Below are positions 26,086 through 35,376 of a stretch of DNA of 64,000 bases, one piece after another (position 1 is the stretch's first letter; each line of letters starts with the position of its first letter). Position numbers and translations under genes: made by a program. Source of the stretch: Chryseolinea lacunae. GTDB taxonomy: Bacteria > Bacteroidota > Bacteroidia > Cytophagales > Cyclobacteriaceae. Location of the stretch: the NCBI RefSeq assembly GCF_016735595.1, contig NZ_JAERRB010000001.1:372001-436000 (forward strand). The letters are read 5' to 3'. The notes beneath the pieces were generated by a model. It saw only the letters and a list, made by a program, of their open reading frames with translations, was not told the DNA's origin and ran no database searches.

Positions 26086-26116
26086 AAAGCACCCGTCTTT
26101 TGGCGGGTGCTTTTTT
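26086..26116 (+). terminator. Rho-independent terminator after the T9SS cargo gene
   Basis: GCACCCG (26089-26095) pairs with CGGGTGC (26104-26110) around an eight-base loop, and six T's follow at 26111-26116. AAA before the stem can extend the pairing. It overlaps the end of the degenerate synthetase fragment on the other strand. Confidence 0.88.
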
Positions 26117-26330
26117 ATGAACACAAACTCAATTTCCGCTTCAAAATCTTACCTGTCGTCGGCAACGCCGTCATGAATTCGATGTGGCGGGGATATTTAT
26201 AGGCGGCTACATGTTCTTTAGTCCAAAGCCCGAGGTCTGTTTCGGAAACGGTGTGGTTTTCTTTCAGCACCACGCAGACCTTCACTTCTTCGCCCAGCGA
26301 TTCGTGGGGAATGCCGATGAAGGGCACCAT
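26115..26330 (-). pseudogene. C-terminal remnant of an AMP-dependent acyl-CoA synthetase
   Basis: Only about 71 residues of a protein normally 500 or more residues long remain. They match the C-terminal swinging domain: GIPHESLGEEVKVCVVLKE, then YKYPRHIEFMTALPTTGKI with the catalytic Lys region GKILKRKL. The AMP-binding core is absent. Sequence upstream of 26330 shows no homology, and a different gene begins at 26712 and runs down to 26353. The fragment probably marks an old deletion or rearrangement. The local ATG would only yield an inactive stub. Confidence 0.8.
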
Positions 26331-26352
26331 GAAACTATTTTTAAGTTTAAAA

Positions 26353-26712
26353 CTACTTATACTCCACCCCTCCCGTAGAGCGCAAATACAATCGCTCTGA
26401 ATAAGGTAGTGACAAAATCATGCGCGGCTCCAGCGCCATCTTGACCTGGATGAGCACAGCCGTACGGGCAGTGCCATCAACGGTTTGATTGCGGGCCGAA
26501 ATGAGGCCGTCGGCCGAGGCGATGAAGGGCAAGGCAAGCCCAACGCGCAGATAGACGATTGTAGCACCGGGAATGGTTAGGCCCGGGGTAGTGGTGACAG
26601 TAGGTTTGACAACGAAGAGGCCAAAGAAAAAATAGAACATCACAACCACCACAAACACAATCATGATTGCACGAACCGATTTGGGCATAGATGGTTTTGC
26701 TAAGGACTTCAT
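26353..26712 (-). CDS. Hypothetical single-pass membrane protein
   Basis: A 119-residue protein not assigned to a family. It has a short basic N-terminus, one strong transmembrane segment (about 14-34, IMIVFVVVVMFYFFFGLFVV), then a periplasmic domain of about 80 residues rich in beta-forming residues (IPGATIVYLRVGLALPFIA, TAVLIQVKMALEPRM). It looks like a signal-anchored protein. It lies directly upstream of the synthetase remnant on the same strand, perhaps at a rearrangement junction. Confidence 0.55.
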   Translation of the reverse strand: MKSLAKPSMPKSVRAIMIVFVVVVMFYFFFGLFVVKPTVTTTPGLTIPGATIVYLRVGLALPFIASADGLISARNQTVDGTARTAVLIQVKMALEPRMILSLPYSERLYLRSTGGVEYK

Positions 26713-27242
26713 GGTGGCGTCGGTAAATGATGTGGAGACAAAGGTAAGGCGACGTGCGCGATTTTGTGTTGTTTGAATTTGGGGAGGTGAAAATAAGATT
26801 TAAAGCGCGGTTTTTGGCCTTCGCTATCTCACGCCTGTAGTGGCAAATACCAATACAAGCTCTGTCATTACAAATGGTGCAAAACCAGCCATTTTCACCC
26901 CAACCACCCCTTCGCTCACCAAACGCACACACCGTACATAAAAAAATTATTCAAACAAAAGACTCCACTTTCGCCGCTTCTGGGTTAAACCCAAACGAAT
27001 ATGCTGGTTTTGTAAACACCACCGTTGTGGTCGTGCTCCTCTTTATGAAACCAAAAATTCTACATGTTTTTTTTATTTGAGAATACTTTACATTCATAGT
27101 GAACATCATTCACAAAATTGCCTTTCTGAAAATCAGACGCTCTCGCACTGTACTTAAATTAAAAAACTGATGCGCAGGAAAGTAGCACATCAGACAAGTG
27201 GCTTTTTTATTTCTCTTACTCAGGAATAATCACCGACTTCAG
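26713..27242. other. 530-base stretch without a supported gene
   Basis: I see no convincing coding region on either strand, no RNA gene and no clear terminator. The sequence becomes more AT-rich toward 27150. It probably holds divergent promoters for the small membrane protein at 26712 and the membrane protein at 27243. Confidence 0.6.
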
Positions 27243-27872
27243 ATGACTCAATTCGTAATTTATATCGCGCTCTGTGCGGCCAACATCATCCTGGTCCAAC
27301 TGATAAACTACACGATTCTTTCGGATCAGCTGCGATTTGATTTCCTCGCCCAAAATTTCACACCGGAACAAATCCGCCTCATTGTGGTGAACTCAAAAAT
27401 CTGGGGCTGGGTTGGCTATGCCACTATTCCCATTCTAGTGGCATTCAAAGTAGCCGCCATAACCTTTTGCTTGAGCCTCGGACACCTTTACTTTTTCAGC
27501 CGGCTGGAATACAAAAAAATTCTCAACGCCGTGCTTCGGTCAGAATTCATATTTCTCGCACCGTTAGCGTTGAAATTGTTTTGGTTCAACTTCATTGAGG
27601 AAGACTTTGCGCCGATAGACTTTCAAACCTTCAGCCCACTTTCGGTGACCGTTTTTTATGAAGCACATGCGCTCAGCTCGTGGATCATCTACCCTATGCA
27701 AACCATTAACCTGTTTGAGTTGTGTTATGTGTTCTATCTTTCAGTCAGGATAAAAAAAGAAATGGCCGTCAGTTTTTGGGATTCGTTGAAGATAGTTCTT
27801 ATTCCATACCTCACGCTTCTGGTTTTCTGGCTGGCAATCGCTACCTATCTCACGATCTCGCTTTTTCCGTGA
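27243..27872 (+). CDS. Hypothetical multi-pass inner-membrane protein
   Basis: About 209 residues with five hydrophobic segments (VIYIALCAANIILVQLINY, GYATIPILVAFKVAAITFCL, FIFLAPLALKLFWF, IIYPMQTINLFELCYVFYL, IVLIPYLTLLVFWLAIATYL). It resembles unassigned Bacteroidota membrane proteins, possibly of the Yip1-like type, but I cannot name a family with confidence. The ATG at 27243 starts right before the first segment; an alternative start at 27198 adds 15 residues. It may be co-transcribed with the genes up to 29852. Confidence 0.7.
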   Translation: MTQFVIYIALCAANIILVQLINYTILSDQLRFDFLAQNFTPEQIRLIVVNSKIWGWVGYATIPILVAFKVAAITFCLSLGHLYFFSRLEYKKILNAVLRSEFIFLAPLALKLFWFNFIEEDFAPIDFQTFSPLSVTVFYEAHALSSWIIYPMQTINLFELCYVFYLSVRIKKEMAVSFWDSLKIVLIPYLTLLVFWLAIATYLTISLFP

Positions 27873-28087
27873 TGTGTATGTCCAAGGAAACAACACCCGC
27901 CTCCGGCGTTTTAATTGTCCTTGCCGCCGGTTTCTTTCTTTCGATAAACACTACTTTTAGAGGGACTAAGGTCGCTTTCCGCTCAAAGAACGTGCATCAT
28001 CAACCCGAGCCGAAAGGGAGCTTTTTTATTTTGACAATTTTTTTACTACTCTTTATGGAAATTAACGGCGCGCAGCATCTGGTATAA
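27872..28087 (+). CDS. Possible small membrane protein
   Basis: A 71-codon frame whose ATG overlaps the previous stop by one base (TGATG). Two hydrophobic stretches are present (GVLIVLAAGFFLSI and FFILTIFLLLFMEI). It ends 11 bases before the next gene. Support is only position, coupling and hydrophobicity; codon use is not decisive. It could equally be non-coding. Confidence 0.3.
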   Translation: MCMSKETTPASGVLIVLAAGFFLSINTTFRGTKVAFRSKNVHHQPEPKGSFFILTIFLLLFMEINGAQHLV

Positions 28088-28098
28088 AAACATCAGCC

Positions 28099-28818
28099 AT
28101 GAAGAAAAATTTCGCTCTTTCCATTCCCGCCCCTTGCTCCGAGCAATGGGATAGTTTCACCCCGGCCGCCAATGGGGGCTTTTGCAGCGTGTGTAGCAAG
28201 GTGGTGGTCGATTTCACCAAGGCCGGCGATGCGGAAGTGGCAGCTTTTTTCAGTTCAAAACCTGAGCATGCCTGCGGACGCTTTCGTACCGACCAGATGA
28301 AAGCCTATGCACATCAGCCCTACCCGCGAATTGCCCCGGGGTTCACGTTGCTGAAGGCTGGGTTTTTGAGCTTGTTATTCTTGTTGACAAGCAAGCCCGC
28401 GTCGGCACAAACCACGTTGGCCAAAGCAAACACCGAAATTGCAGCGCATCCACAACACGAACAGAAAAACTCTCCGGCCAACACGGGCATACGCGTGAAA
28501 GGTGTTGTTATGGCTGAAAACGATGTGGCCCCCGGCATATCAGTCTACTTGAAAGGTGGAGAACGATCAACCAGCACAGACGAACAAGGCCGATTCGAGT
28601 TTCCTGGCGAATTGAAGGAAGGCGATGTGCTGGTGTTCAGTTTCATAGGTTATGAATCGGAAGAATATGTGGTGCCTAACAAAATCACCACCGATTTGCA
28701 GATCACGATGACGATGCGCTACCTCACCTTGATGGGCGCTGTGGCCGTGGTTGAGCAGCCTGAGCCAACGCCCTCGGCCTTGCGCAGGTTCTGGAACAGC
28801 GTTAAAAACATATTCTGA
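28099..28818 (+). CDS. Membrane-anchored CarboxypepD_reg-like protein with N-terminal Cys motif
   Basis: A 239-residue protein. The first 70 residues contain a pattern I have seen in many Bacteroidota proteins: Cys14, then GGFCSVCSKVVVDFT with a CxxC pair, then ACGRF. It may bind metal. A hydrophobic segment (about 75-97, FTLLKAGFLSLLFLLTS) follows, then a CarboxypepD_reg-like beta sandwich (about 133-205; VKGVVMAENDVAPGISVYL, GDVLVFSFIGYESEEYVV). The N-terminus is probably cytoplasmic and the beta domain periplasmic. A transglutaminase-like gene follows after 20 bases. Function unknown. Confidence 0.75.
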   Translation: MKKNFALSIPAPCSEQWDSFTPAANGGFCSVCSKVVVDFTKAGDAEVAAFFSSKPEHACGRFRTDQMKAYAHQPYPRIAPGFTLLKAGFLSLLFLLTSKPASAQTTLAKANTEIAAHPQHEQKNSPANTGIRVKGVVMAENDVAPGISVYLKGGERSTSTDEQGRFEFPGELKEGDVLVFSFIGYESEEYVVPNKITTDLQITMTMRYLTLMGAVAVVEQPEPTPSALRRFWNSVKNIF

Positions 28819-28838
28819 TCGCTCACCCTCTCAAATTG

Positions 28839-29852
28839 ATGAAGGCTCCAGTTTTTTTACTCTGCATAGTTCTCGTTTCTGTTGGCGTCGTACTGAAGGC
28901 ACAAGTCAGCGACTTCGCGCATGTAGACTTCCGGAAGGCCGACAGTGTGGCGGCATTATATCCCAATCATTCTTTGCACGACCTCCGTAGTCTTGCACTG
29001 AAACTAACAAGTCCGCTCCCGACCGATGTTGAAAAGTTTCGCGCCATTTATATGTGGACGTGCAACAACATCGAAAATGATTATGAGTTGTATTTGAAAA
29101 ACAAATTCGAACGCGAAAGACTCACCACCCTCGAAGACCTTAAAGCCTGGAACGCCAAATTTAATCCGACAGTGTTTGATGCGTTGCTGAACAAGCACCG
29201 CACCGTGTGCACCGGCTATGCCCACCTGCTTCGCGAGCTGTGTCTCCGTGCAAACCTCACCTGTGTGATCGTGGATGGCTATGGACGCACGGCTGTGGCA
29301 AACATCGGAGGCAAAGGAATTCCAAATCACTCGTGGAGCGCCGTGAAGTTCAATGGCAAGTGGTATCTGTGCGATGCCACGTGGTCGAGTGGTGCCATTG
29401 ACACTGAGCAGGGCAACTTTGTGAAAAAGTATGATGCGTCCTATTTTCTGGCAGAGCCTTCGCTGTTTGTTCGAAATCATTACCCATTAGACTCGTCGTG
29501 GATGTTGTTGAAAAACAAACCCACACTTGCCGAGTTCCTGAACCGGCCGCTTACCTATACAGGAATATATTCCTACGAAATCAATCAACTCAGCCCTGAA
29601 ACGTATCGCATCACAGCATTGAAAGGACAGCCGGTTTTATTTCAGTTCAAAACCAATGGCGAGGCGCCTATCCGAAGTGTTCAGTTAAATATCAGTCGTG
29701 CAGGTAATTTGCGTGTGGCTCACCCCAAGCCTTATCTGACTTCGGAGGGGCTTTACTCCGTTCAACATACGTTCACGTCCAAAGGAGCGTATCAGGTTCA
29801 AGTGCTGCTGAACGCTGCCTATGCGTTCTCGTATGCTGTTGAAATCCATTAA
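28839..29852 (+). CDS. Exported transglutaminase-like protein
   Basis: About 337 residues with a signal peptide (about 1-22, ending KAQV). The transglutaminase/protease-like core lies at about 55-205. The triad is readable: Cys in HRTVCTGYAHLLRELC, His in GIPNHSWSAVKFNGKWYLCDATW and Asp in the same block. The C-terminal third is beta-rich. The family is related to kyphoscoliosis peptidase and may cut or cross-link periplasmic proteins or peptidoglycan peptides. ATG at 28839 is preferred to the adjoining TTG at 28836. Confidence 0.85.
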   Translation: MKAPVFLLCIVLVSVGVVLKAQVSDFAHVDFRKADSVAALYPNHSLHDLRSLALKLTSPLPTDVEKFRAIYMWTCNNIENDYELYLKNKFERERLTTLEDLKAWNAKFNPTVFDALLNKHRTVCTGYAHLLRELCLRANLTCVIVDGYGRTAVANIGGKGIPNHSWSAVKFNGKWYLCDATWSSGAIDTEQGNFVKKYDASYFLAEPSLFVRNHYPLDSSWMLLKNKPTLAEFLNRPLTYTGIYSYEINQLSPETYRITALKGQPVLFQFKTNGEAPIRSVQLNISRAGNLRVAHPKPYLTSEGLYSVQHTFTSKGAYQVQVLLNAAYAFSYAVEIH

Positions 29853-29970
29853 GACACTTTGCTCTCAACGATTAACATACAAGACTCCGTTAGACTTTTG
29901 CCTTATGATGTCGCCGTGCTTCGTTGTTGCGCGCTGCAATCATTGCTCCGGACAAAACGTTGTGCTATAT

Positions 29971-31134
29971 CTACCGGTTGATCTGTACAGACAACGTTAA
30001 CTCAATGCTTTTAAAGTTTGTATTGTCATGAACACTGGGTGTGCTCACGTTGGAGTATCGGACGTATGTTCTTAGCGCATGATCTGCTACTGTGAATTTC
30101 GCACCCAAGCCCGCAAGGAAGCCAAGGCCAATCTTTTCAACAGGCTCAAGGTGGCCCTCTTCGGTGTTCACCCGGTCTGCCAGCACATTCTCGAGACGCC
30201 ATCTGAAATCCTGAGCGAGAATGTACTGACCTTGAAATCCAGCATCCAGGAAAAAAGCACCCATGCTATAGCGCATCAACAAGGGGGTTCGCAGCGCCGA
30301 ATAGCTAATGTATAGATCATTGTTCGTGTCGCCTTTCTGATAATATGTATAGTTCTTATACTTCAGATAAGACAGTTCAAGCAACACGCGCCAATGCTCG
30401 AAGGCCCTGGGATGAAAAACGGATAGATAGGCACCAACGGAATAGGCAACGTTGCGATCGACGGAGGCGCCTTCGGGCAGGTTGTTCAGCGTAATGCTCG
30501 TGAATGCCGGCCCGCCCAGCACGCCAAATTCGAAGCTGCCTTTTACTTTCACCGGTTGTGACTCTGTGTAGGTACTGCCTGTGCATGCATAATATTTCCG
30601 GAACGCTTCCTTGTAGACGCTCACACTCACTACATTTTTTTTCATCAAATCATCGGTCACATGATCACATCCTTTCATCAAGGCTTTCAGCATGCCCAGG
30701 CCGGTATAGTCCTTTTTAATCGTGTAGTCCTCGCGCACATCTGCTCTCGTTATCTCATGGATTTTGCCCTCTTCGGTTTCTGCAAAAAGGCGCGATTGGT
30801 ATTGTAATAGAGATAGGTCGCTTTTATAAATTACTCTGAAAAAACCAGCAAATTCTTCACCTTTTTTATTTTTATAGACCTGCCGCACATAAAAGTCTTT
30901 ATCTTCAAACACAAATCCAACAATGGCATCGGGCGCGAACGACTGCATCTTGCTGTCGAGTGTTGGCTTGAACACGCAAACGTCAAAGCTCCGGTCGTTC
31001 GAACGGTGTTCCAGATAGCCACGCACGGTATCGTGGGCCACGGTGATGTAATAGCCCTTCACAAAATTTGTCTGTGCTTTCAGGCCAATGACTCCGAACA
31101 ACAAGAAAAAAATAACTACTTTTGCGACCTTCAT
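29971..31134 (-). CDS. Outer-membrane beta-barrel-like protein, hypothetical
   Basis: About 387 residues with a signal peptide (about 1-20, ending LKAQT). The N-terminal half (about 25-160) begins YYITVAHDTVRGYLEHRSND, a domain found in many Bacteroidota envelope proteins. The C-terminal half (about 195-387) alternates aromatic and small residues in strands (VLLELSYLKYKNYTYY, SALRTPLLMRYSMGAFFLDAG) and ends in LTLSVQINR, as expected of a small outer-membrane barrel. The ATG at 31134 is preferred to an upstream GTG at 31146. It is divergent from the IPT/TIG lipoprotein. Role unknown. Confidence 0.72.
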   Translation of the reverse strand: MKVAKVVIFFLLFGVIGLKAQTNFVKGYYITVAHDTVRGYLEHRSNDRSFDVCVFKPTLDSKMQSFAPDAIVGFVFEDKDFYVRQVYKNKKGEEFAGFFRVIYKSDLSLLQYQSRLFAETEEGKIHEITRADVREDYTIKKDYTGLGMLKALMKGCDHVTDDLMKKNVVSVSVYKEAFRKYYACTGSTYTESQPVKVKGSFEFGVLGGPAFTSITLNNLPEGASVDRNVAYSVGAYLSVFHPRAFEHWRVLLELSYLKYKNYTYYQKGDTNNDLYISYSALRTPLLMRYSMGAFFLDAGFQGQYILAQDFRWRLENVLADRVNTEEGHLEPVEKIGLGFLAGLGAKFTVADHALRTYVRYSNVSTPSVHDNTNFKSIELTLSVQINR

Positions 31135-31192
31135 TTTGGTTTTCACAATTTAAGAGCCGCAAAGCTATACTTTTATCTTAACGTTTTAAACA

Positions 31193-32356
31193 ATGTATTC
31201 CAAAGTTCTCGGGCTATTGCTAGTCATCTCGGCCATCTTTTTATTTCGTTGTGGCGACACTGATGTGAACGAGACACGCCCTTACCCTTCGCTCGACACC
31301 AAGCCTGTTTCTTCTGTCGATGCAAACGGTGCCATCTTCACGGGCGAAATCATTGCCACCGGCACTGGCGGCATTTCCGATCACGGCTTTGTGTATGACG
31401 ATATCCCCAACCCGCAAGTCGGCCTGTCGGAGATAATTTCTTTGGGCGAGACCGCTAGCACAGGCACTTTCGTGACCCTGGCAAACCGAAACCTGAAGAA
31501 AGACAAAACCTACTATGTGAGGGCCTATGCTTACCCAAAAAACAAAACGTTTGTGGTCTATGGTCAGCAAGTGGAATTTGTGAGCCTTGGCGGAAAGGCA
31601 CCTGAACTAAAAGACTTTTTTCCAAAGCAAGGTCTCCTTGGCGACACCGTTATTTTTGTTGGTTCGGGTTTCAGCACGGTATCCTCCAACAACTCAATTT
31701 CCTTCAATCGCCGCTATGCAACCCTATTCAAGGCAACTCCCGACACGTTGTGGTGCACGGTGCCTGCTACGGCATCGGCAGGCGAAAATGAAGTGGCGGT
31801 CACGCTAGACCAAATCACCATCACGCATCCTACCAGGTTTGTATTAAAAACTCCAGTCATTTCTACAGTAACACCCACCGCGGTGTCATCGGGCGACACG
31901 CTCACCATAACAGGTATTGATTTTCCGGTCGACAGAAAGATCGTTGAGACCAGCATATTCCAACGGCGGCAATTTGTATTGAGCACATCGCGCACGCAGA
32001 TGAAAGTGATCGTTCCTCCGGATCCTGTGGTAACAGAAGGGCCCATAACGATAACATCCGGCACGCACACCGCCGCGTCGCCTGGCAAAATTGTATTACA
32101 AAAACCTGTCATCACTAACTTCACACCATCCGTCGGCACAGGAGGAACAGAGATAACCATTCAAGGAAATTACTTTAACCCGCTGGCCGCCAACAACGCG
32201 GTGTCGATCAATGGCGTGAGGCTCACGATACTTGAGTGGTCGCGAACGATGCTCAAAGTAAAAGTTCCTGCAGGCATCAAACCGGGGTTGTATCCCATTT
32301 CCATCACAGTGTCAACACAAACCGCCGTGTCTACCGGCATGGTTGAAATCAAGTAG
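31193..32356 (+). CDS. IPT/TIG-domain lipoprotein
   Basis: A 387-residue cell-envelope protein. A lipoprotein signal has its Cys at residue 20 (FLFRC). An N-terminal fibronectin-like region (about 30-130; HGFVYDD, YYVRAYAYPKN) is followed by three IPT/TIG immunoglobulin-like repeats (about 136-218, 220-305 and 307-387), each opening with a PxxGxxGxxVxIxGxxF-like block such as FFPKQGLLGDTVIFVGSGF. Such proteins often bind surface carbohydrate or other envelope proteins. No enzymatic domain is present. It stands alone between oppositely oriented or distant genes. Confidence 0.85.
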   Translation: MYSKVLGLLLVISAIFLFRCGDTDVNETRPYPSLDTKPVSSVDANGAIFTGEIIATGTGGISDHGFVYDDIPNPQVGLSEIISLGETASTGTFVTLANRNLKKDKTYYVRAYAYPKNKTFVVYGQQVEFVSLGGKAPELKDFFPKQGLLGDTVIFVGSGFSTVSSNNSISFNRRYATLFKATPDTLWCTVPATASAGENEVAVTLDQITITHPTRFVLKTPVISTVTPTAVSSGDTLTITGIDFPVDRKIVETSIFQRRQFVLSTSRTQMKVIVPPDPVVTEGPITITSGTHTAASPGKIVLQKPVITNFTPSVGTGGTEITIQGNYFNPLAANNAVSINGVRLTILEWSRTMLKVKVPAGIKPGLYPISITVSTQTAVSTGMVEIK

Positions 32357-32611
32357 ATCGTATGCTTGTCGGCTTCGGCGTGAGGAAACATAAACCTTCT
32401 TCACCACCAAGGAAACGCAATATGGTCGTGCTCCCGACGGGTGCCTATTCATTCTCTTATGCCGTCGAAATCCTTTAAAACACGCCATCCTAAATCTTCC
32501 TTTACCCCGCTTTCCCCCCGCAAATCGCCACCTGCTCACTCATACCGACCATCCGCTCAAGTCCACGTTTTACGCCCCCAAATCGCGTAAATTTGCTTTT
32601 TCAAGCAAAAA

Positions 32612-35338
32612 ATGAGACCCCGCAATACCCGTTGGTTATTTGGCCTGCTATTATCGCTGTGCGCCGCCGCGGCCCCGGGCCAGGGGAAAATCACGGACAG
32701 TCTCGAACACAAACTCGAACGCGCCAAAGGCTGGGCCAAAGTGGACATCCTGAACCAGCTCACCTATGAATTCATCTCGGTCGACAACGACAAAGTGCAG
32801 CTCTACAGCAACCAGGCCCTGAAACTATCCCGAACACTACACTACACAAAAGGCGAAGGTGTTGCCCACACCTATCGCGGCGTCTACGAATACTTGTCGG
32901 GTCAATTTGCCGAAGCCCATCGAAGCCTGCACACCGGCATGAATCTGTCGAAGGAAATGGGCGACAAACAGAATGTGGGCTACTCGCTTCTCCAACTGGG
33001 CAACTGTAGCCTCGAAGAAGTGAACATGGATTCGGCCTTTCTCTTCTTCACCAAAGCCCGCGAGATTTTTAAAGACAGCTCAAGCCCCAACAACCTTTCG
33101 AAAGTTTATCGCAACCTCAGCGCGCTCTATGGGCAACGCTTCCAGCAAGACTCACAACAATTCTATCTCGACCGCTCGATTGTGATCCGCCGCTTGCTGC
33201 CCGACAAAACGTTGCTGGTCGATGCCCTGGCCTTGCAAGCCACCAACAAGTTGAACGCGGGCAACCTGGCGGGTGCGGAAGTACTGTTACGTGAAGCCGA
33301 AGAAATTATTGAACACTATCCAGAAGACCTCGAAAACCTGCACGACGTGCGACACATCCGCGCGCTCATCCTGTTTCAGAAAGGAAACTTCGAAGAAGCC
33401 AGTGTGCTGTTCGATTCGGCACGAAACTACTATTTCAAAACATCACTGCTCCGCAAATACGTGACGCTGCTCACAGACCTCGGCAAAGTTTTTTCGGACC
33501 GTGGCGAGTACGAACTGGCACTCAACAATCTCTACGACGCCCTGCGCCTCAGCCAGCTGCGGGGCTTTGAAACCGAAACGTATATCATCCGCAATCGCAT
33601 CGGGCGCGTGAACTATCAGCTTGGTGATATGACCCAAGCCTTGCGACTCACAAACGAATCGCTTCACTCGCGACCCAAAAAACTTTTAACCAGCGAACTT
33701 GCCGAAGCCCTCACCTTGAAAGGTGTGGTGCAAACCGAGCTGCGCGATTTTGATGAAGCCAAGTTTTGTCTAGACTCTGCTTTCCGCATCTACAAACGCG
33801 TGAACAACGAGAAAGGCATGAGCGAAATTCTGATGAGTCTCGCCGAACTGGAGACCAACCTGAACCACTATCCGAAAGCCCTCGAACTCTACGGCGAAAG
33901 TCTGAAGCTTGCCGCTGTGGCCAACAACATCTATGCGCTGGCCCTTTCCAACTGGGGCATGGGCGATCTCTATTTCAGATTGGGTCACTATGCCAAGGCC
34001 GCGAGCTATCTCGATCGCTCCGAAGAATATTGCAAGCTCATTCACGCACACGAAACGCTGATCCGAAACTACACCACGCGACGCGACCTGCTCGCAGCCC
34101 AAAAACGTTATGAAGACGCGCTGAAGTTTTCGATGCTGGCCAGCCAGCTCAAAGACTCCATCCACCACGTGGACCTGGCCCGTCGCTTTGTGAACCTGGA
34201 AAAAATTCAGGAGATCGAACAACGCGACCGGAACATCAAGAGCCTGCAAAAAGACAAACAACTGGCCGACGACAAAATAACATTACAGGAATCGCGTCTG
34301 CGCCAACAATACATCCTGCTGGTGACGGGCTTCTTCTGCATTGCCCTGCTGGTGGTGATGGTGGTGATCTACAGTCGTTTCTACCGGCGCATCAAATCGC
34401 TGAACGTGGTTATCACCGACAAGAACAAACGCATTGCCGCGCAGGCGTCGAAGCTTCAGGAAGTGAACGGGGAACTGAACCGGCTCTACAACGAAGTGTC
34501 GGAACAGAAAGAAGAAATTCAGGCGCAGGCCAACGAGCTCACGGAAAGTAACAAGAGCATCATCACCATGAACCAGGGTCTGGAGCGCATCATCGCGCAA
34601 AAGACCGTGGAGCTCCGCAGCACCAACGACGAGCTGGCCAAACACAACAACGAGTTACTCCAATTTTCCTATACGGTATCGCACAACCTGCGCGGTCCTG
34701 TGGCGAGACTTCTCGGCCTGTCAACACTGGCTCATTCCGAAACCGACATGGCACAGGCACGGCAATGGCTGAGCCTCATCAACAAAACCGCCGGCGAACT
34801 CGACCTCATCATCAGAGATCTTAGCAAGGTGCTTGACCTGCGCAACGAGCCGCAGCAATATCGCGAACGGGTGGGCCTTGATCAGGAGTGGCGACAGAGT
34901 GTGAGCCTCTTGCAGGAAAGCCTGACGGGGCACGAAGAGATTATTGCCAACTTCAACGACCTTCCCACCATCATCACCGTGCGGGCCATGCTGCAGAGCA
35001 TACTCTACAATCTGCTGAGCAACGCCATCAAATACAGGTCGCCCGACCGAAATCTGCGCGTGACAGCGCTGAGTCGCTGCATTAACGGCAAAGCCATCCT
35101 CGAAATAACCGACAACGGTCTGGGATTCAATCCACAATTGCACAAAGAAAAACTATTCAAACTCTACACACGCTTTCACTCGCACGTGGAAGGTCGCGGG
35201 TTGGGCTTGTATCTGGTGAAGTCCCAAGTGGATTTGCTGCACGGCACCATCGAAGTGGAGTCTACTCCCGGTCATGGCACCTCCTTCCGCATCGTGCTGC
35301 CCATGGTGGCCGAAGAAGTTTTGCATTACGCGGGTTGA
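32612..35338 (+). CDS. TPR-containing sensor histidine kinase
   Basis: A 908-residue kinase. A signal peptide (1-22) leads into a periplasmic TPR array (about 30-530, 8-10 repeats), a transmembrane helix (about 567-591), a coiled coil (about 595-680), a HisKA-type dimerisation helix with the phospho-His in FSYTVSHNLRGPVARL (near residue 690) and an HATPase domain (NLLSNAIKYRS, DNGLGFNP, GRGLGLYLVKSQ). No receiver domain is fused and no response regulator gene is adjacent, so the partner is unknown. The architecture is common in Cytophagales. Confidence 0.9.
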   Translation: MRPRNTRWLFGLLLSLCAAAAPGQGKITDSLEHKLERAKGWAKVDILNQLTYEFISVDNDKVQLYSNQALKLSRTLHYTKGEGVAHTYRGVYEYLSGQFAEAHRSLHTGMNLSKEMGDKQNVGYSLLQLGNCSLEEVNMDSAFLFFTKAREIFKDSSSPNNLSKVYRNLSALYGQRFQQDSQQFYLDRSIVIRRLLPDKTLLVDALALQATNKLNAGNLAGAEVLLREAEEIIEHYPEDLENLHDVRHIRALILFQKGNFEEASVLFDSARNYYFKTSLLRKYVTLLTDLGKVFSDRGEYELALNNLYDALRLSQLRGFETETYIIRNRIGRVNYQLGDMTQALRLTNESLHSRPKKLLTSELAEALTLKGVVQTELRDFDEAKFCLDSAFRIYKRVNNEKGMSEILMSLAELETNLNHYPKALELYGESLKLAAVANNIYALALSNWGMGDLYFRLGHYAKAASYLDRSEEYCKLIHAHETLIRNYTTRRDLLAAQKRYEDALKFSMLASQLKDSIHHVDLARRFVNLEKIQEIEQRDRNIKSLQKDKQLADDKITLQESRLRQQYILLVTGFFCIALLVVMVVIYSRFYRRIKSLNVVITDKNKRIAAQASKLQEVNGELNRLYNEVSEQKEEIQAQANELTESNKSIITMNQGLERIIAQKTVELRSTNDELAKHNNELLQFSYTVSHNLRGPVARLLGLSTLAHSETDMAQARQWLSLINKTAGELDLIIRDLSKVLDLRNEPQQYRERVGLDQEWRQSVSLLQESLTGHEEIIANFNDLPTIITVRAMLQSILYNLLSNAIKYRSPDRNLRVTALSRCINGKAILEITDNGLGFNPQLHKEKLFKLYTRFHSHVEGRGLGLYLVKSQVDLLHGTIEVESTPGHGTSFRIVLPMVAEEVLHYAG

Positions 35339-35376
35339 TCACTTGCGGCGATCGTCGCCCTAATTTTTTGGATCAT

